Positions 1 to 5,827 of a DNA stretch of 6,478 nt are shown here, piece by piece. The notes under the pieces are model-generated. The model saw nothing but the letters and a program-made list of their open reading frames with translations, did no database searches and had not been told where the DNA came from. Within the stretch, counting starts at the first letter, position 1. The number at the start of each line of letters is the position of its first letter. Where the stretch lies: assembly GCA_003224835.1 (NCBI GenBank), contig QHZX01000125.1:1-6478 (forward strand), written 5' to 3'. The position numbers and the translations under genes are program-made. The stretch comes from Acidobacteriota bacterium. Its GTDB lineage: Bacteria; Acidobacteriota; Terriglobia; Terriglobales; Acidobacteriaceae.

Positions 1-148
1 GTTCCGCCTGATGCTTGGAAATTTCAAGCATCTTCATCGCTAGGATGCTGAAATGGTTTTTCTCGAATTGCTCAATTATGTCGCCGATTGAGTTCCTGCG
101 TACGGCGTCGGGCTTAATAATAGTCAGTGTGCGTTGCAATGTTTTCAT
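1..148 (-). CDS. ndk: Nucleoside diphosphate kinase, N-terminal part (runs off the left edge)
   Basis: Transfers the gamma-phosphate between nucleoside tri- and diphosphates through a phospho-histidine, in the cytoplasm. Only the first 49 codons are present. They read MKTLQRTLTIIKPDAVRRNS and then a helix ending in KMLEISKHQAE. This is the typical start of the family: beta strand RTLTIIKPDAV, with K12 the lysine expected to contact the ATP phosphates, followed by the IGDIIEQFEK helix and the FSILAMKM strand. The catalytic histidine (about residue 118 in the family) lies outside the window. The ATG at 148-146 fits the usual N-terminus. No good Shine-Dalgarno precedes it. The frame stays open for at least 28 codons upstream, but that stretch is low-complexity repeat sequence and not family-like, so I reject a longer start. 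It lies downstream of sucCD on the same strand and is probably cotranscribed or at least functionally linked. Confidence 0.93.
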   Translation of the reverse strand, partial: MKTLQRTLTIIKPDAVRRNSIGDIIEQFEKNHFSILAMKMLEISKHQAE

Positions 149-187
149 AATTTTTGGTCCATGATTACTCTTCGTGGATCCGTCGCG

Positions 188-232
188 GGCTTCTCTGTGT
201 TCTCGACCTTTTTTGCGGTCCTCCGCGGTCAA
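188..232 (-). repeat. Intergenic low-complexity element of the 'LTAEDAE' type
   Basis: On the minus strand the stretch begins TTGACCGCGGAGGACCGC and continues through AAAAAAGG to AGAACACAGAGAAG. It is built from variants of a CCGCGGAGGA / ACACAGAGAA unit. Translated, it gives LTAEDRKKGREHREARDG, which closely resembles the spurious peptides (LTAEDAE..., TEEHRE...) produced by a widespread intergenic repeat in Acidobacteria and other soil bacteria. The resemblance is from memory. Only one copy is visible here, apart from a short inverted match ACCGCAGAG at 251-259 on the plus strand. Confidence 0.5.
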
Positions 233-259
233 ACTCTTTCAACGGCCGATACCGCAGAG
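221..259 (-). other. Imperfect inverted repeat, RNA stem in the sucD-ndk spacer
   Basis: Plus-strand bases 221-229 (ctccgcggt) and 251-259 (accgcagag) are complementary at 8 of 9 positions. In a sucD-to-ndk transcript this becomes CUCUGCGGU pairing with ACCGCGGAG, nine consecutive pairs with one U-G wobble. The 21-base loop contains CGGCCG. No U-run follows on the minus strand, so it does not look like an intrinsic terminator. It could be an mRNA processing or stability element, or simply part of the repeat. A competing smaller hairpin, GCGG-AGGA-CCGC, overlaps its 3' arm. Confidence 0.4.
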
Positions 260-291
260 TGAACGCCGGTTCATCAGAGAAATAATCACAG

Positions 292-1176
292 CTATGCGAT
301 AGCTTTTGCTCCCAGCGCCGCGACGACGGTCTCCCCGATATCAGCTGGCGATTTGCACATGCGAATTTCCGCCGCCTGCATGGCCTTGATTTTTTCTTCA
401 GCCGTTCCATGCCCACCGGATATGATCGCGCCTGCGTGACCCATTCGGCGTCCGGGAGGCGCCGTTTGTCCGGCAATAAAACCGATTACCGGTTTCTTCA
501 TCCGCGCTTTCACAAATTCTGCCGCGGCCTCTTCCGCGTTGCCGCCGATTTCGCCGATCATCACTACAGCTTCGGTCTGCGGATCGCGATTAAAGAGGTC
601 CAGCGCGTCGGTAAAATTCGTTCCGATAATCGGATCCCCGCCAATCCCAATGGCTGTGGATTGCCCGATGCCGCGGGTCGTCAATTGATGCACCGCTTCG
701 TATGTCAAGGTTCCCGACCGCGAAACAATACCAATTGGACCCTCGCGATGAATGTGTCCGGGCATAATTCCAATTTTGCATTTACCAGGCGAAATAATTC
801 CCGGACAATTCGGCCCGATCAGACGCGCGCGACGGGTCTGTAGAAACTCCCACGCGCGGACCATGTCGAGCACCGGAATCCCTTCCGTGATGCAGATGAT
901 CAGTTCAATCTCAGCGTCGGCAGCTTCCATAATCGCGTCGGCCGCAAACGGCGGAGGAACAAAAATGACAGAAGCGTCCGCGCCGGTCTTATCCACGGCT
1001 TCCTGCACCGTGTTAAATACAGGGAATCCCTCGTGCGTCGTGCCCCCTTTTCCGGGGGTAACACCGCCGACGATCTTTGTCCCGTACTCCGCGCAAGCTT
1101 TGGCGTGAAAAGTGCCCTCGCGTCCGGTCAGTCCCTGTACTATTACCCGCGTCGATTTATCTACGAGAATGCTCAT
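292..1176 (-). CDS. sucD: Succinyl-CoA synthetase (ADP/GDP-forming), alpha subunit
   Basis: The alpha subunit binds CoA and carries the phospho-histidine of succinyl-CoA synthetase, which converts succinyl-CoA plus NDP and phosphate to succinate, CoA and NTP in the TCA cycle. The 294 residues match the usual length of about 290. The Rossmann-type CoA-binding start is VIVQGLTGREGTFH (residues 11-24). IGPNCPGIISPGKCKIG lies at 120-136, with C124 matching the conserved cysteine region. SRSGTLTYE is at 152-160 and GIGGDPIIGTNF at 177-188. The phosphorylated histidine is H247 in GRRMGHAGAI. The ATG at 1176 follows the sucC stop by 8 bases. An earlier out-of-frame ATG in the gap meets a stop at once. 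No Shine-Dalgarno is visible, so translation is probably coupled to sucC. No residue expected to be essential is missing. Confidence 0.97.
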   Translation of the reverse strand: MSILVDKSTRVIVQGLTGREGTFHAKACAEYGTKIVGGVTPGKGGTTHEGFPVFNTVQEAVDKTGADASVIFVPPPFAADAIMEAADAEIELIICITEGIPVLDMVRAWEFLQTRRARLIGPNCPGIISPGKCKIGIMPGHIHREGPIGIVSRSGTLTYEAVHQLTTRGIGQSTAIGIGGDPIIGTNFTDALDLFNRDPQTEAVVMIGEIGGNAEEAAAEFVKARMKKPVIGFIAGQTAPPGRRMGHAGAIISGGHGTAEEKIKAMQAAEIRMCKSPADIGETVVAALGAKAIA

Positions 1177-1184
1177 ATCATTTA

Positions 1185-2357
1185 TTACGATCTCGCTGCT
1201 GCAACAACTTTCTCTGCTGCATCCTTCATCGTTTCGGCCACAATAAAGTTCAAGCCAGATTCCTTCAGAATTTCCCTTCCCTGCTCGACGTTGGTCCCCT
1301 CCAGGCGCAACACAACCGGAAGCTGAATTCTTGTTTTATTCGCGGCCTCGACAACTCCACGTGCCAGCGTATCCACGCGAAGAATACCGCCGAAGATATT
1401 TATCAGCACGGCTTTAACATTTTGGTCGCTTAGCAGAATTTCAAACGCGTGCGTGACCTGCTCGGCATTGGCTCCGCCGCCTACATCGAGAAAGTTCGCC
1501 GGCATTCCGCCCGCATATTTAATGATGTCCATGGTGGCCATTGCCAGGCCCGCGCCGTTCACCATGCAGCCGACGTTGCCGTCGAGTTTGATGTAATTCA
1601 GGCTGTATTTTGAGGCCTCAACTTCCAGCGGATCTTCCTCGGTCACGTCGCGCAATTCTTTCAGTTCCGGATGTCGGGATAGTGCGTTGTCGTCAAAATT
1701 TATCTTGGCATCAAGCGCGAACAGCCTGCCCTCCGTGCACGTGACGAATGGATTTATTTCCATCAGCGAAGAATCCGTTTGCTGAAAGGCCGTGTACAGA
1801 CCTGTCATGAATTGGACTGCCTGGTTGATCTGCGGCGGTTTCAATCCAAGGCGAAACGCCAGCTTACGCGCCTGAAACGCTTCGAGCCCCATCCCGGGAG
1901 TGATGTACTCCTTTAAAATTGCTTCGGGATTTTCCGCCGCGACCTCCTCGATCTCCATGCCTCCGGCCTGCGACGCCATGAACACCGGCTTAGCTTCGCC
2001 GCGATCGATAACGATGCCTAGGTACAACTCTTTTTCTATCGGCAAAGTTTCTTCGATCAGCAATCTTCGAACGACTCTACCTTCTGGGCCGGTTTGGTGC
2101 GTCACCAGCGTCATGCCCAGTATTTTCGTGGCTAGATCAGCGGCTTCTTCCAGTGACTTCGCAATCTTGACGCCACCGCCTTTTCCACGGCCCCCGGCAT
2201 GAATCTGCGCCTTCACCACCACGCCACTTGCGCCAGCATCAAACAATTTCTTCGCAGCCGCCTCAGCCTCATCACGGCTCTCCGCCATCTCCCCGCGAGG
2301 CACGGCGACACCATACTTCTTGAGGATTGCTTTGGCTTGGTACTCGTGAATTTTCAT
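1185..2357 (-). CDS. sucC: Succinyl-CoA synthetase (ADP/GDP-forming), beta subunit
   Basis: The beta subunit holds the ATP-grasp nucleotide site and the succinate site of the cytoplasmic TCA-cycle enzyme, and pairs with the SucD encoded just downstream. The 390 residues equal the usual length of about 388 and align end to end with E. coli SucC from memory. It opens MKIHEYQAKAILKKYGVAVP. The ATP-grasp loop is HAGGRGKGGGVK (53-64), and ELYLGIVIDR is at 110-119. The power-helix glutamate is E200 in EINP, which approaches the alpha phospho-histidine. The C-terminal ligase domain shows CMVNGAGLAM (264-273), NFLDVGGGA (288-296), NIFGGI (320-325) and RLEGTN (351-356). Nucleotide preference (ADP or GDP) cannot be told by eye. 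The ATG at 2357 has GGGAAG four bases upstream (2367-2362). It is the first gene of its block, with a candidate promoter in the divergent gap. Confidence 0.97.
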   Translation of the reverse strand: MKIHEYQAKAILKKYGVAVPRGEMAESRDEAEAAAKKLFDAGASGVVVKAQIHAGGRGKGGGVKIAKSLEEAADLATKILGMTLVTHQTGPEGRVVRRLLIEETLPIEKELYLGIVIDRGEAKPVFMASQAGGMEIEEVAAENPEAILKEYITPGMGLEAFQARKLAFRLGLKPPQINQAVQFMTGLYTAFQQTDSSLMEINPFVTCTEGRLFALDAKINFDDNALSRHPELKELRDVTEEDPLEVEASKYSLNYIKLDGNVGCMVNGAGLAMATMDIIKYAGGMPANFLDVGGGANAEQVTHAFEILLSDQNVKAVLINIFGGILRVDTLARGVVEAANKTRIQLPVVLRLEGTNVEQGREILKESGLNFIVAETMKDAAEKVVAAARS

Positions 2358-2416
2358 TCTGCTTCCCGAGTCAGGCGGGTACGCTTGCAGCTAGAACTTG
2401 TGGCAGCAAACTCTTG

Positions 2417-2445
2417 ATTCTATAGAACGACAGCTGATCGGTAAA
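2417..2445 (-). promoter_or_regulatory. Candidate sigma70-type promoter of sucCD(-ndk)
   Basis: On the minus strand TTTACC (2445-2440, 4 of 6 to TTGACA) and TAGAAT (2422-2417, 5 of 6 to TATAAT) are separated by exactly 17 bases. Transcription would start near 2410, giving a leader of about 50 bases before the sucC ATG. The -10 box overlaps a perfect 10-base palindrome, TTCTATAGAA (2418-2427). It lies in the 166-base divergent gap between sucC and the nucleoside hydrolase. It was found by eye, and a chance match is possible. Confidence 0.4.
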
Positions 2446-2523
2446 GCGAACCGCGTCGAAAATGTGAAGCAGGCGGAGTTGTAAAATCCCAAGTTCATCG
2501 AACATTTGTAAAATATTCGAGCC

Positions 2524-3507
2524 ATGCTGAAAACTTCGAAGCGAACTCCTTGTACAGCGAACGTATTCTTGAGTCTCCTACTGATTCTGTCGCCGATATT
2601 TTGCCAGGCCCAATCTGCGGCGTCTGCCAGTCTCGCGAAGCCCGAGAAGATTATCATCGACACGGATATCGGCGACGACGTCGATGACGCATTTGCGCTT
2701 GCGCTGGCACTCCGCAGTTCGGAGCTGCAGATACTCGGCATCTCGACTTCATTTGGAGATACAGAGACTAAGGCCAAGCTAGTCGATCGCCTGCTGGGCG
2801 AAGCTGGACGCACCGACATTCCCGTTGCGGTAGGAATTTCCGATCCAAAACTTCAAATCAGATTAAGCCAACGCGCCTACTCTGAAGGCGGGCACTTCGC
2901 CCGGCCATCGCATCCCAAAGCAGTCGATTTCATTCTTGAACAAATCCGCCGTTACCCCGGCGAAATTACGCTAGTCGCCATTGGACCGCTGATAAATGTT
3001 GGTGCAGTGATCGACAAAGATCCGCAGGCTTTTCGCAAGCTACGTCGAGTGGTGCTGATGGGTGGCTCTATCGAGCGCGGCTACGATGATCTGGGCTACA
3101 CCAAGCCGCACGGACCAGATGCGGAGTGGAATATCAAGAATGACATTTCCTCGGCACGAACGCTGCTCGCCTCGGGTGTTCCTGTTTTTATGATGCCGCT
3201 CGATTCAACTCAACTGAAATTGGACGAGATCAAGCGCGCAATCCTGTTCGGCGCGGGCACGCCGCTCACCGATGCACTAACTTTGCTTTATCACGAATGG
3301 GGACAACAAACACCAACGTTGTACGACCCGATGACGATTGCTTTCATCGATGATCCTAAGCTATGTCCGGTCACGCCCATGCATATCGAGATCGATGACA
3401 AAGGCTTCACACGTGCCGGCCCGGGTGATCCCAACGCTCAGGCCTGCATGAATTCCGATCCGGAAGCCTTCTTTCATTTTTATATTCCGCGGGTGATGGG
3501 CAAGTAA
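2524..3507 (+). CDS. Exported nucleoside hydrolase (inosine-uridine hydrolase family)
   Basis: This family cleaves the N-glycosidic bond of ribonucleosides to base and ribose. The 327 residues start with a Sec-type signal peptide: basic start (K3, K6, R7), hydrophobic core at about 14-26, and likely cleavage near CQAQS (27-31). The PIFC sequence is not a proper lipobox. The mature enzyme should be periplasmic, about 297 residues. The family signature DTDIGDDVDDAFAL (46-59) carries the aspartates that hold the catalytic calcium. LVAIGPLINVG (150-160), VVLMGGS (176-182), AEWNI (200-204, E201 and N203 for ribose) and YDPMTIAF (267-274, D268 for calcium) follow in family order. By eye, the loop asparagine is D79 and the histidine before the last metal aspartate is Y267. 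An in-frame TAA at 2509-2511 makes this ATG the first possible start. No clear Shine-Dalgarno or complete promoter is seen. It is monocistronic, and its substrate is unknown. Confidence 0.88.
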   Translation: MLKTSKRTPCTANVFLSLLLILSPIFCQAQSAASASLAKPEKIIIDTDIGDDVDDAFALALALRSSELQILGISTSFGDTETKAKLVDRLLGEAGRTDIPVAVGISDPKLQIRLSQRAYSEGGHFARPSHPKAVDFILEQIRRYPGEITLVAIGPLINVGAVIDKDPQAFRKLRRVVLMGGSIERGYDDLGYTKPHGPDAEWNIKNDISSARTLLASGVPVFMMPLDSTQLKLDEIKRAILFGAGTPLTDALTLLYHEWGQQTPTLYDPMTIAFIDDPKLCPVTPMHIEIDDKGFTRAGPGDPNAQACMNSDPEAFFHFYIPRVMGK

Positions 3508-3516
3508 CGAGCGAGG

Positions 3517-3541
3517 GTGTGTGCACCATGTGCTACCACAC
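3517..3541. terminator. Possible hairpin between convergent genes
   Basis: An imperfect inverted repeat: GTGTG (3517-3521), T, GCAC (3523-3526), loop CAT, GTGC (3530-3533), TAC, CACAC (3537-3541). It gives nine pairs with a 1/3 internal bulge. It sits between the nucleoside hydrolase stop (3507) and the decarboxylase stop (3558), where a bidirectional terminator would be expected. Neither strand has a T-run after it, so it is not a classical intrinsic terminator. Confidence 0.25.
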
Positions 3542-3557
3542 TGCGGAGCCATCCGGC

Positions 3558-5006
3558 CTAGATTTTCAGCGCCGAGGCTTCTTCCTGAATCCGCTTCCAG
3601 GCCCGTTTTACGTGGCGCTCCGTCGTGTTTGCCTGCCCGACACAAAGGCGCAGCGTGAGCTTGTCGTTCAGCTTGGTATGCGTCAGATACAAATCTCCGC
3701 TGCGGTTTAGCGCATCCATCAATGCCTGATTACCCTCATCGCCGGATTTCAAACGAAAACAAATCAAGTTGAGTGGTATCGGCGCGGCAAGTTCAAAACG
3801 ATCATCGCTCTGAACCCAGCCAGCGAATTGCTGCGCCAGCCTAACGTGCTCGCGAACGTGAAACCGCAAGCCTTCAATTCCGTAGTAACGCAACACGAAC
3901 CACAGCTTGAGCGAGCGGAAGCGCCGGCCTAAGGGAATCTGCCAGTCGCGATAGTCAATAACAGATCCGGATTCTGTCGCTTTATTTCGCAAATATTCTG
4001 GCAGCACGCTGAGCGCCTGAATCAGCGCTTTACGATCGGCGACGTAGAAGCAGTCACAGTCGAAGTTGGTGAACATCCATTTATGTGGATTGAAGCAGTA
4101 ACTATCGGCGTATTCGAGACCGCCATGCAGATAACGAAATTCTGGGCAGAGAGCGGCCGTACCGGACATGGCCGCGTCGACATGCAGCCACAAATCGTAT
4201 TCACGGCAGATCTTTCCAATTTCTAAGACCGGATCAATCGCATTGGAAGAGGTCGTGCCAACGGTGGCACACACAAAAAACGGCACCAATCCGGACTGCC
4301 GGTCTTGTTTGACGGTAGCCAGCAATGCTTCTGCCTTCATCGCAAATGTCTCGTCGACTTCGATCAGCCGCAAGTTTTCTCGCCCAATTCCGGCGATCTT
4401 CACCGCCTTTTCAACTGACGAATGCGCCTGCGCAGATGTGTACGCCACCAGCTTGCCTCGGGAACCTTCCTGGTTCGACCTGTAATTCGTGGCGCGTTCG
4501 CGGGCGGCCAGCACGGCGCAGAGCGTCGCACTTGATGCAGTGTCCTGAATAACTCCGCCGCCGGAACTCGTTGAAAGAAACTTCTCAGGCAATCCAAGCT
4601 CAGGCACCAGCCAATCGAGGACCAACGTTTCAAGTTCCGTGCACGCGGGACTGGTGGCCCAGAGCATGCCTTGCACGCCGAGTCCGGAAGAAAGCAAATC
4701 CCCGAGAATCGCCGGCCCAGAAGCGTTACCAGGGAAGAAAGCAAAAAAGTTTGGCGATTGCCAATGCGTCACGCCAGGCAAGATTTTTCCCGACAGATCC
4801 TTCAAAATCGCCTCGAGCGATTCGCGTTTCGCGGGGGCATTCGCCGGAAGGGATTCCCGGATTTCCCCCGCCTTTACCTGCGAGAGCACCGGAAACGACT
4901 CGATACGCGAATAGTAATCCGCGATCCACTCCACCACGGCATGCCCGTGACGTCGGAATTCATCCGGGGACATGTGAAACGATTTCTCTTCCCGTTCGGG
5001 AATCAT
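3558..5006 (-). CDS. PLP-dependent aromatic L-amino acid decarboxylase
   Basis: A group II PLP decarboxylase of the DOPA/tryptophan/tyrosine type, removing the carboxylate from an aromatic amino acid to give an arylalkylamine plus CO2 in the cytoplasm. The 482 residues match the animal and plant enzymes (about 480-510). Visible landmarks are HWQSPNFFAFFP (81-92), SPACTELETLVLDWL (119-133), TSSGGGVIQDTASSA (146-160), QAHSSVEKA (193-201, H195 stacking on PLP), LHVDAA (274-279, D277 contacting the pyridine N) and FNPHKW (305-310, K309 forming the Schiff base). DYRDWQIPLGRRFRSLKLWF is at 351-370. Y338 in LPEYLRNK matches the mobile-loop catalytic tyrosine (Y332 of animal DDC). It is phenylalanine in aldehyde synthases, so true decarboxylation is expected. 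The ATG overlaps the methyltransferase stop (ATGA), with AGGAG six bases upstream. Which of Trp, Tyr, Phe or DOPA is used cannot be read from the sequence. Confidence 0.93.
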   Translation of the reverse strand: MIPEREEKSFHMSPDEFRRHGHAVVEWIADYYSRIESFPVLSQVKAGEIRESLPANAPAKRESLEAILKDLSGKILPGVTHWQSPNFFAFFPGNASGPAILGDLLSSGLGVQGMLWATSPACTELETLVLDWLVPELGLPEKFLSTSSGGGVIQDTASSATLCAVLAARERATNYRSNQEGSRGKLVAYTSAQAHSSVEKAVKIAGIGRENLRLIEVDETFAMKAEALLATVKQDRQSGLVPFFVCATVGTTSSNAIDPVLEIGKICREYDLWLHVDAAMSGTAALCPEFRYLHGGLEYADSYCFNPHKWMFTNFDCDCFYVADRKALIQALSVLPEYLRNKATESGSVIDYRDWQIPLGRRFRSLKLWFVLRYYGIEGLRFHVREHVRLAQQFAGWVQSDDRFELAAPIPLNLICFRLKSGDEGNQALMDALNRSGDLYLTHTKLNDKLTLRLCVGQANTTERHVKRAWKRIQEEASALKI

Positions 5007-5785
5007 CGAAGGCTCCTAGCGCGCGAAAGCTTGCCGAAATAAATGTTGGTGTCGTAGTCCATGCGCACCAGCCCGTTCCGCTGGCATTGATCAAAGATGC
5101 GGCGCAAATCCGCTAACATCAGGGCACACGAAGGCTCATCATGCTGTGGGGCATAAGAAGACGATAGCAGCCTGCCTTCTACTGCTGAATAATCCAGATC
5201 CTGGTAATTGGCCACTGTGCGCTTCTGACATTCGAATTCTCTGAAGAACTCACTTCCCTCGACCACGCGCCCCAAGCGCTTCACTTCGGTGTAATCGGTG
5301 CCATAGGTCTCAACCAGCCGCTCGTATTCTTCGTTGAATCGGCTTCCCGCCATCTTGCGATCATTCCAAATGAGCACCAGATATCCGCCAGGTCTTAAAA
5401 TGCGCTGGAACTCGGGCATCGATCTGTCACGATTAAACCAATGTGCAGCCTGTGCCGCAGTCACGAAATCCATGCTTTCGTTTGGAAGCGTCGTAGCTTC
5501 AGCCGTGCCATTGACGCTCGTGAACTTTGGATACCCTCTTAGGAATTCCTCTCCTGCGCGGCGCATTTCAGTGTTCGGCTCGATGCCAAAGACGCGATTT
5601 CCATGCTCGAGCAAAAGGCGACTGAAAATGCCCGTCCCCGAGGCGATATCAGCAATTACCGACTCGTGCGTAAGCCCGCATTCCTGTTCCAAGATGTGGA
5701 TGATCTGGTTCGGATAAGAGGGCCGGAAACGGACGTAATTGCCTACCCGAGAAGAAAACCGCTGAATTGAATCGATCTGCGGCAT
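5003..5785 (-). CDS. Class I SAM-dependent methyltransferase, substrate unknown
   Basis: Residues are numbered from the ATG at 5785 (260 aa). A Rossmann-fold methyltransferase of the UbiE/Methyltransf_11 type. After RVGNYVRFRPSYP (13-25) comes motif I, VIADIASGTG (43-52), the SAM-binding glycine loop. E69 in GIEPN should hold the SAM ribose. NGTAEATTLP (92-101) and VTAAQAAHWF (108-117) follow, then ILRPGGYLVLIWNDR (129-143). The remaining roughly 115 residues have no motif I recognise and probably form the substrate part. There is no signal peptide or membrane segment, so it is cytoplasmic. A TTG two codons upstream (5791) is an alternative start. The ATG is preferred because GGTAAG sits seven bases before it. 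It follows aspS by 42 bases and overlaps the decarboxylase start by 4 bases. Similar proteins are common and mostly uncharacterised. Context hints at an amine or amino acid substrate, but this is inference. Confidence 0.88.
   Translation of the reverse strand: MPQIDSIQRFSSRVGNYVRFRPSYPNQIIHILEQECGLTHESVIADIASGTGIFSRLLLEHGNRVFGIEPNTEMRRAGEEFLRGYPKFTSVNGTAEATTLPNESMDFVTAAQAAHWFNRDRSMPEFQRILRPGGYLVLIWNDRKMAGSRFNEEYERLVETYGTDYTEVKRLGRVVEGSEFFREFECQKRTVANYQDLDYSAVEGRLLSSSYAPQHDEPSCALMLADLRRIFDQCQRNGLVRMDYDTNIYFGKLSRARSLR
5013..5017 (-). promoter_or_regulatory. Shine-Dalgarno of the aromatic amino acid decarboxylase
   Basis: AGGAG on the minus strand lies six bases before the decarboxylase ATG and inside the last codons of the methyltransferase. 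It is the best ribosome binding site in the window. Together with the ATGA overlap it fixes the decarboxylase start at 5006 and suggests coupled but efficient re-initiation. Confidence 0.75.
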
Positions 5786-5827
5786 GGACAATCTTACCGC
5801 GAGGTTTGGTATGCACCAGCTATCCCG

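Larger units (their letters stand above)
149..291 (-). other. sucD-ndk intergenic spacer
   Basis: This 143-base gap separates the sucD stop from the ndk start. I see no protein-like frame and no terminator with a T-run on the minus strand: the only homopolymer there reads AAAAAA (212-217, minus strand). It holds a repeat-like stretch and a 9-bp stem, listed separately. TTGACC at 232-227 resembles a -35 box, but no -10 box follows at 16-18 bases, so I do not call a separate ndk promoter. Read-through from sucCD into ndk is therefore plausible. Confidence 0.6.

Noticed and set aside
149..232. N-terminal extension of Ndk from the TTG at 232
   Set aside because: The frame is open, but the 28 residues are highly charged repeat-type sequence, and the ATG at 148 gives the normal family N-terminus.
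165..476. Minus-strand open frame of 103 codons across the 3' end of sucD and the spacer
   Set aside because: It overlaps sucD in another frame, and its C-terminal part is the translated repeat. Nothing supports it as a gene.
2479..2514. Direct repeat TTGTAAAAT at 2479-2487 and 2506-2514 upstream of the nucleoside hydrolase
   Set aside because: Two 9-base AT-rich copies 27 bases apart can arise by chance. The second lies directly before the start codon, and no -35/-10 pair with proper spacing fits.
2524..2604. Lipoprotein signal in the nucleoside hydrolase
   Set aside because: The only cysteine near the hydrophobic core (C27) is preceded by PIF, which does not fit a lipobox. Ordinary signal peptidase cleavage near CQAQ is more likely.
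4571..5116. Long plus-strand open frame (181 codons) opposite the decarboxylase and methyltransferase
   Set aside because: It lies antisense to two well-supported genes, crosses their junction, and its translation (rich in Arg, Pro, Ser and Ala) shows no domain pattern. Similar shadow frames occur opposite sucD, sucC and aspS.
5786..5827. Small RNA or regulatory element between aspS and the methyltransferase
   Set aside because: The 42 bases show no hairpin, promoter pair or conserved motif that I can recognise.
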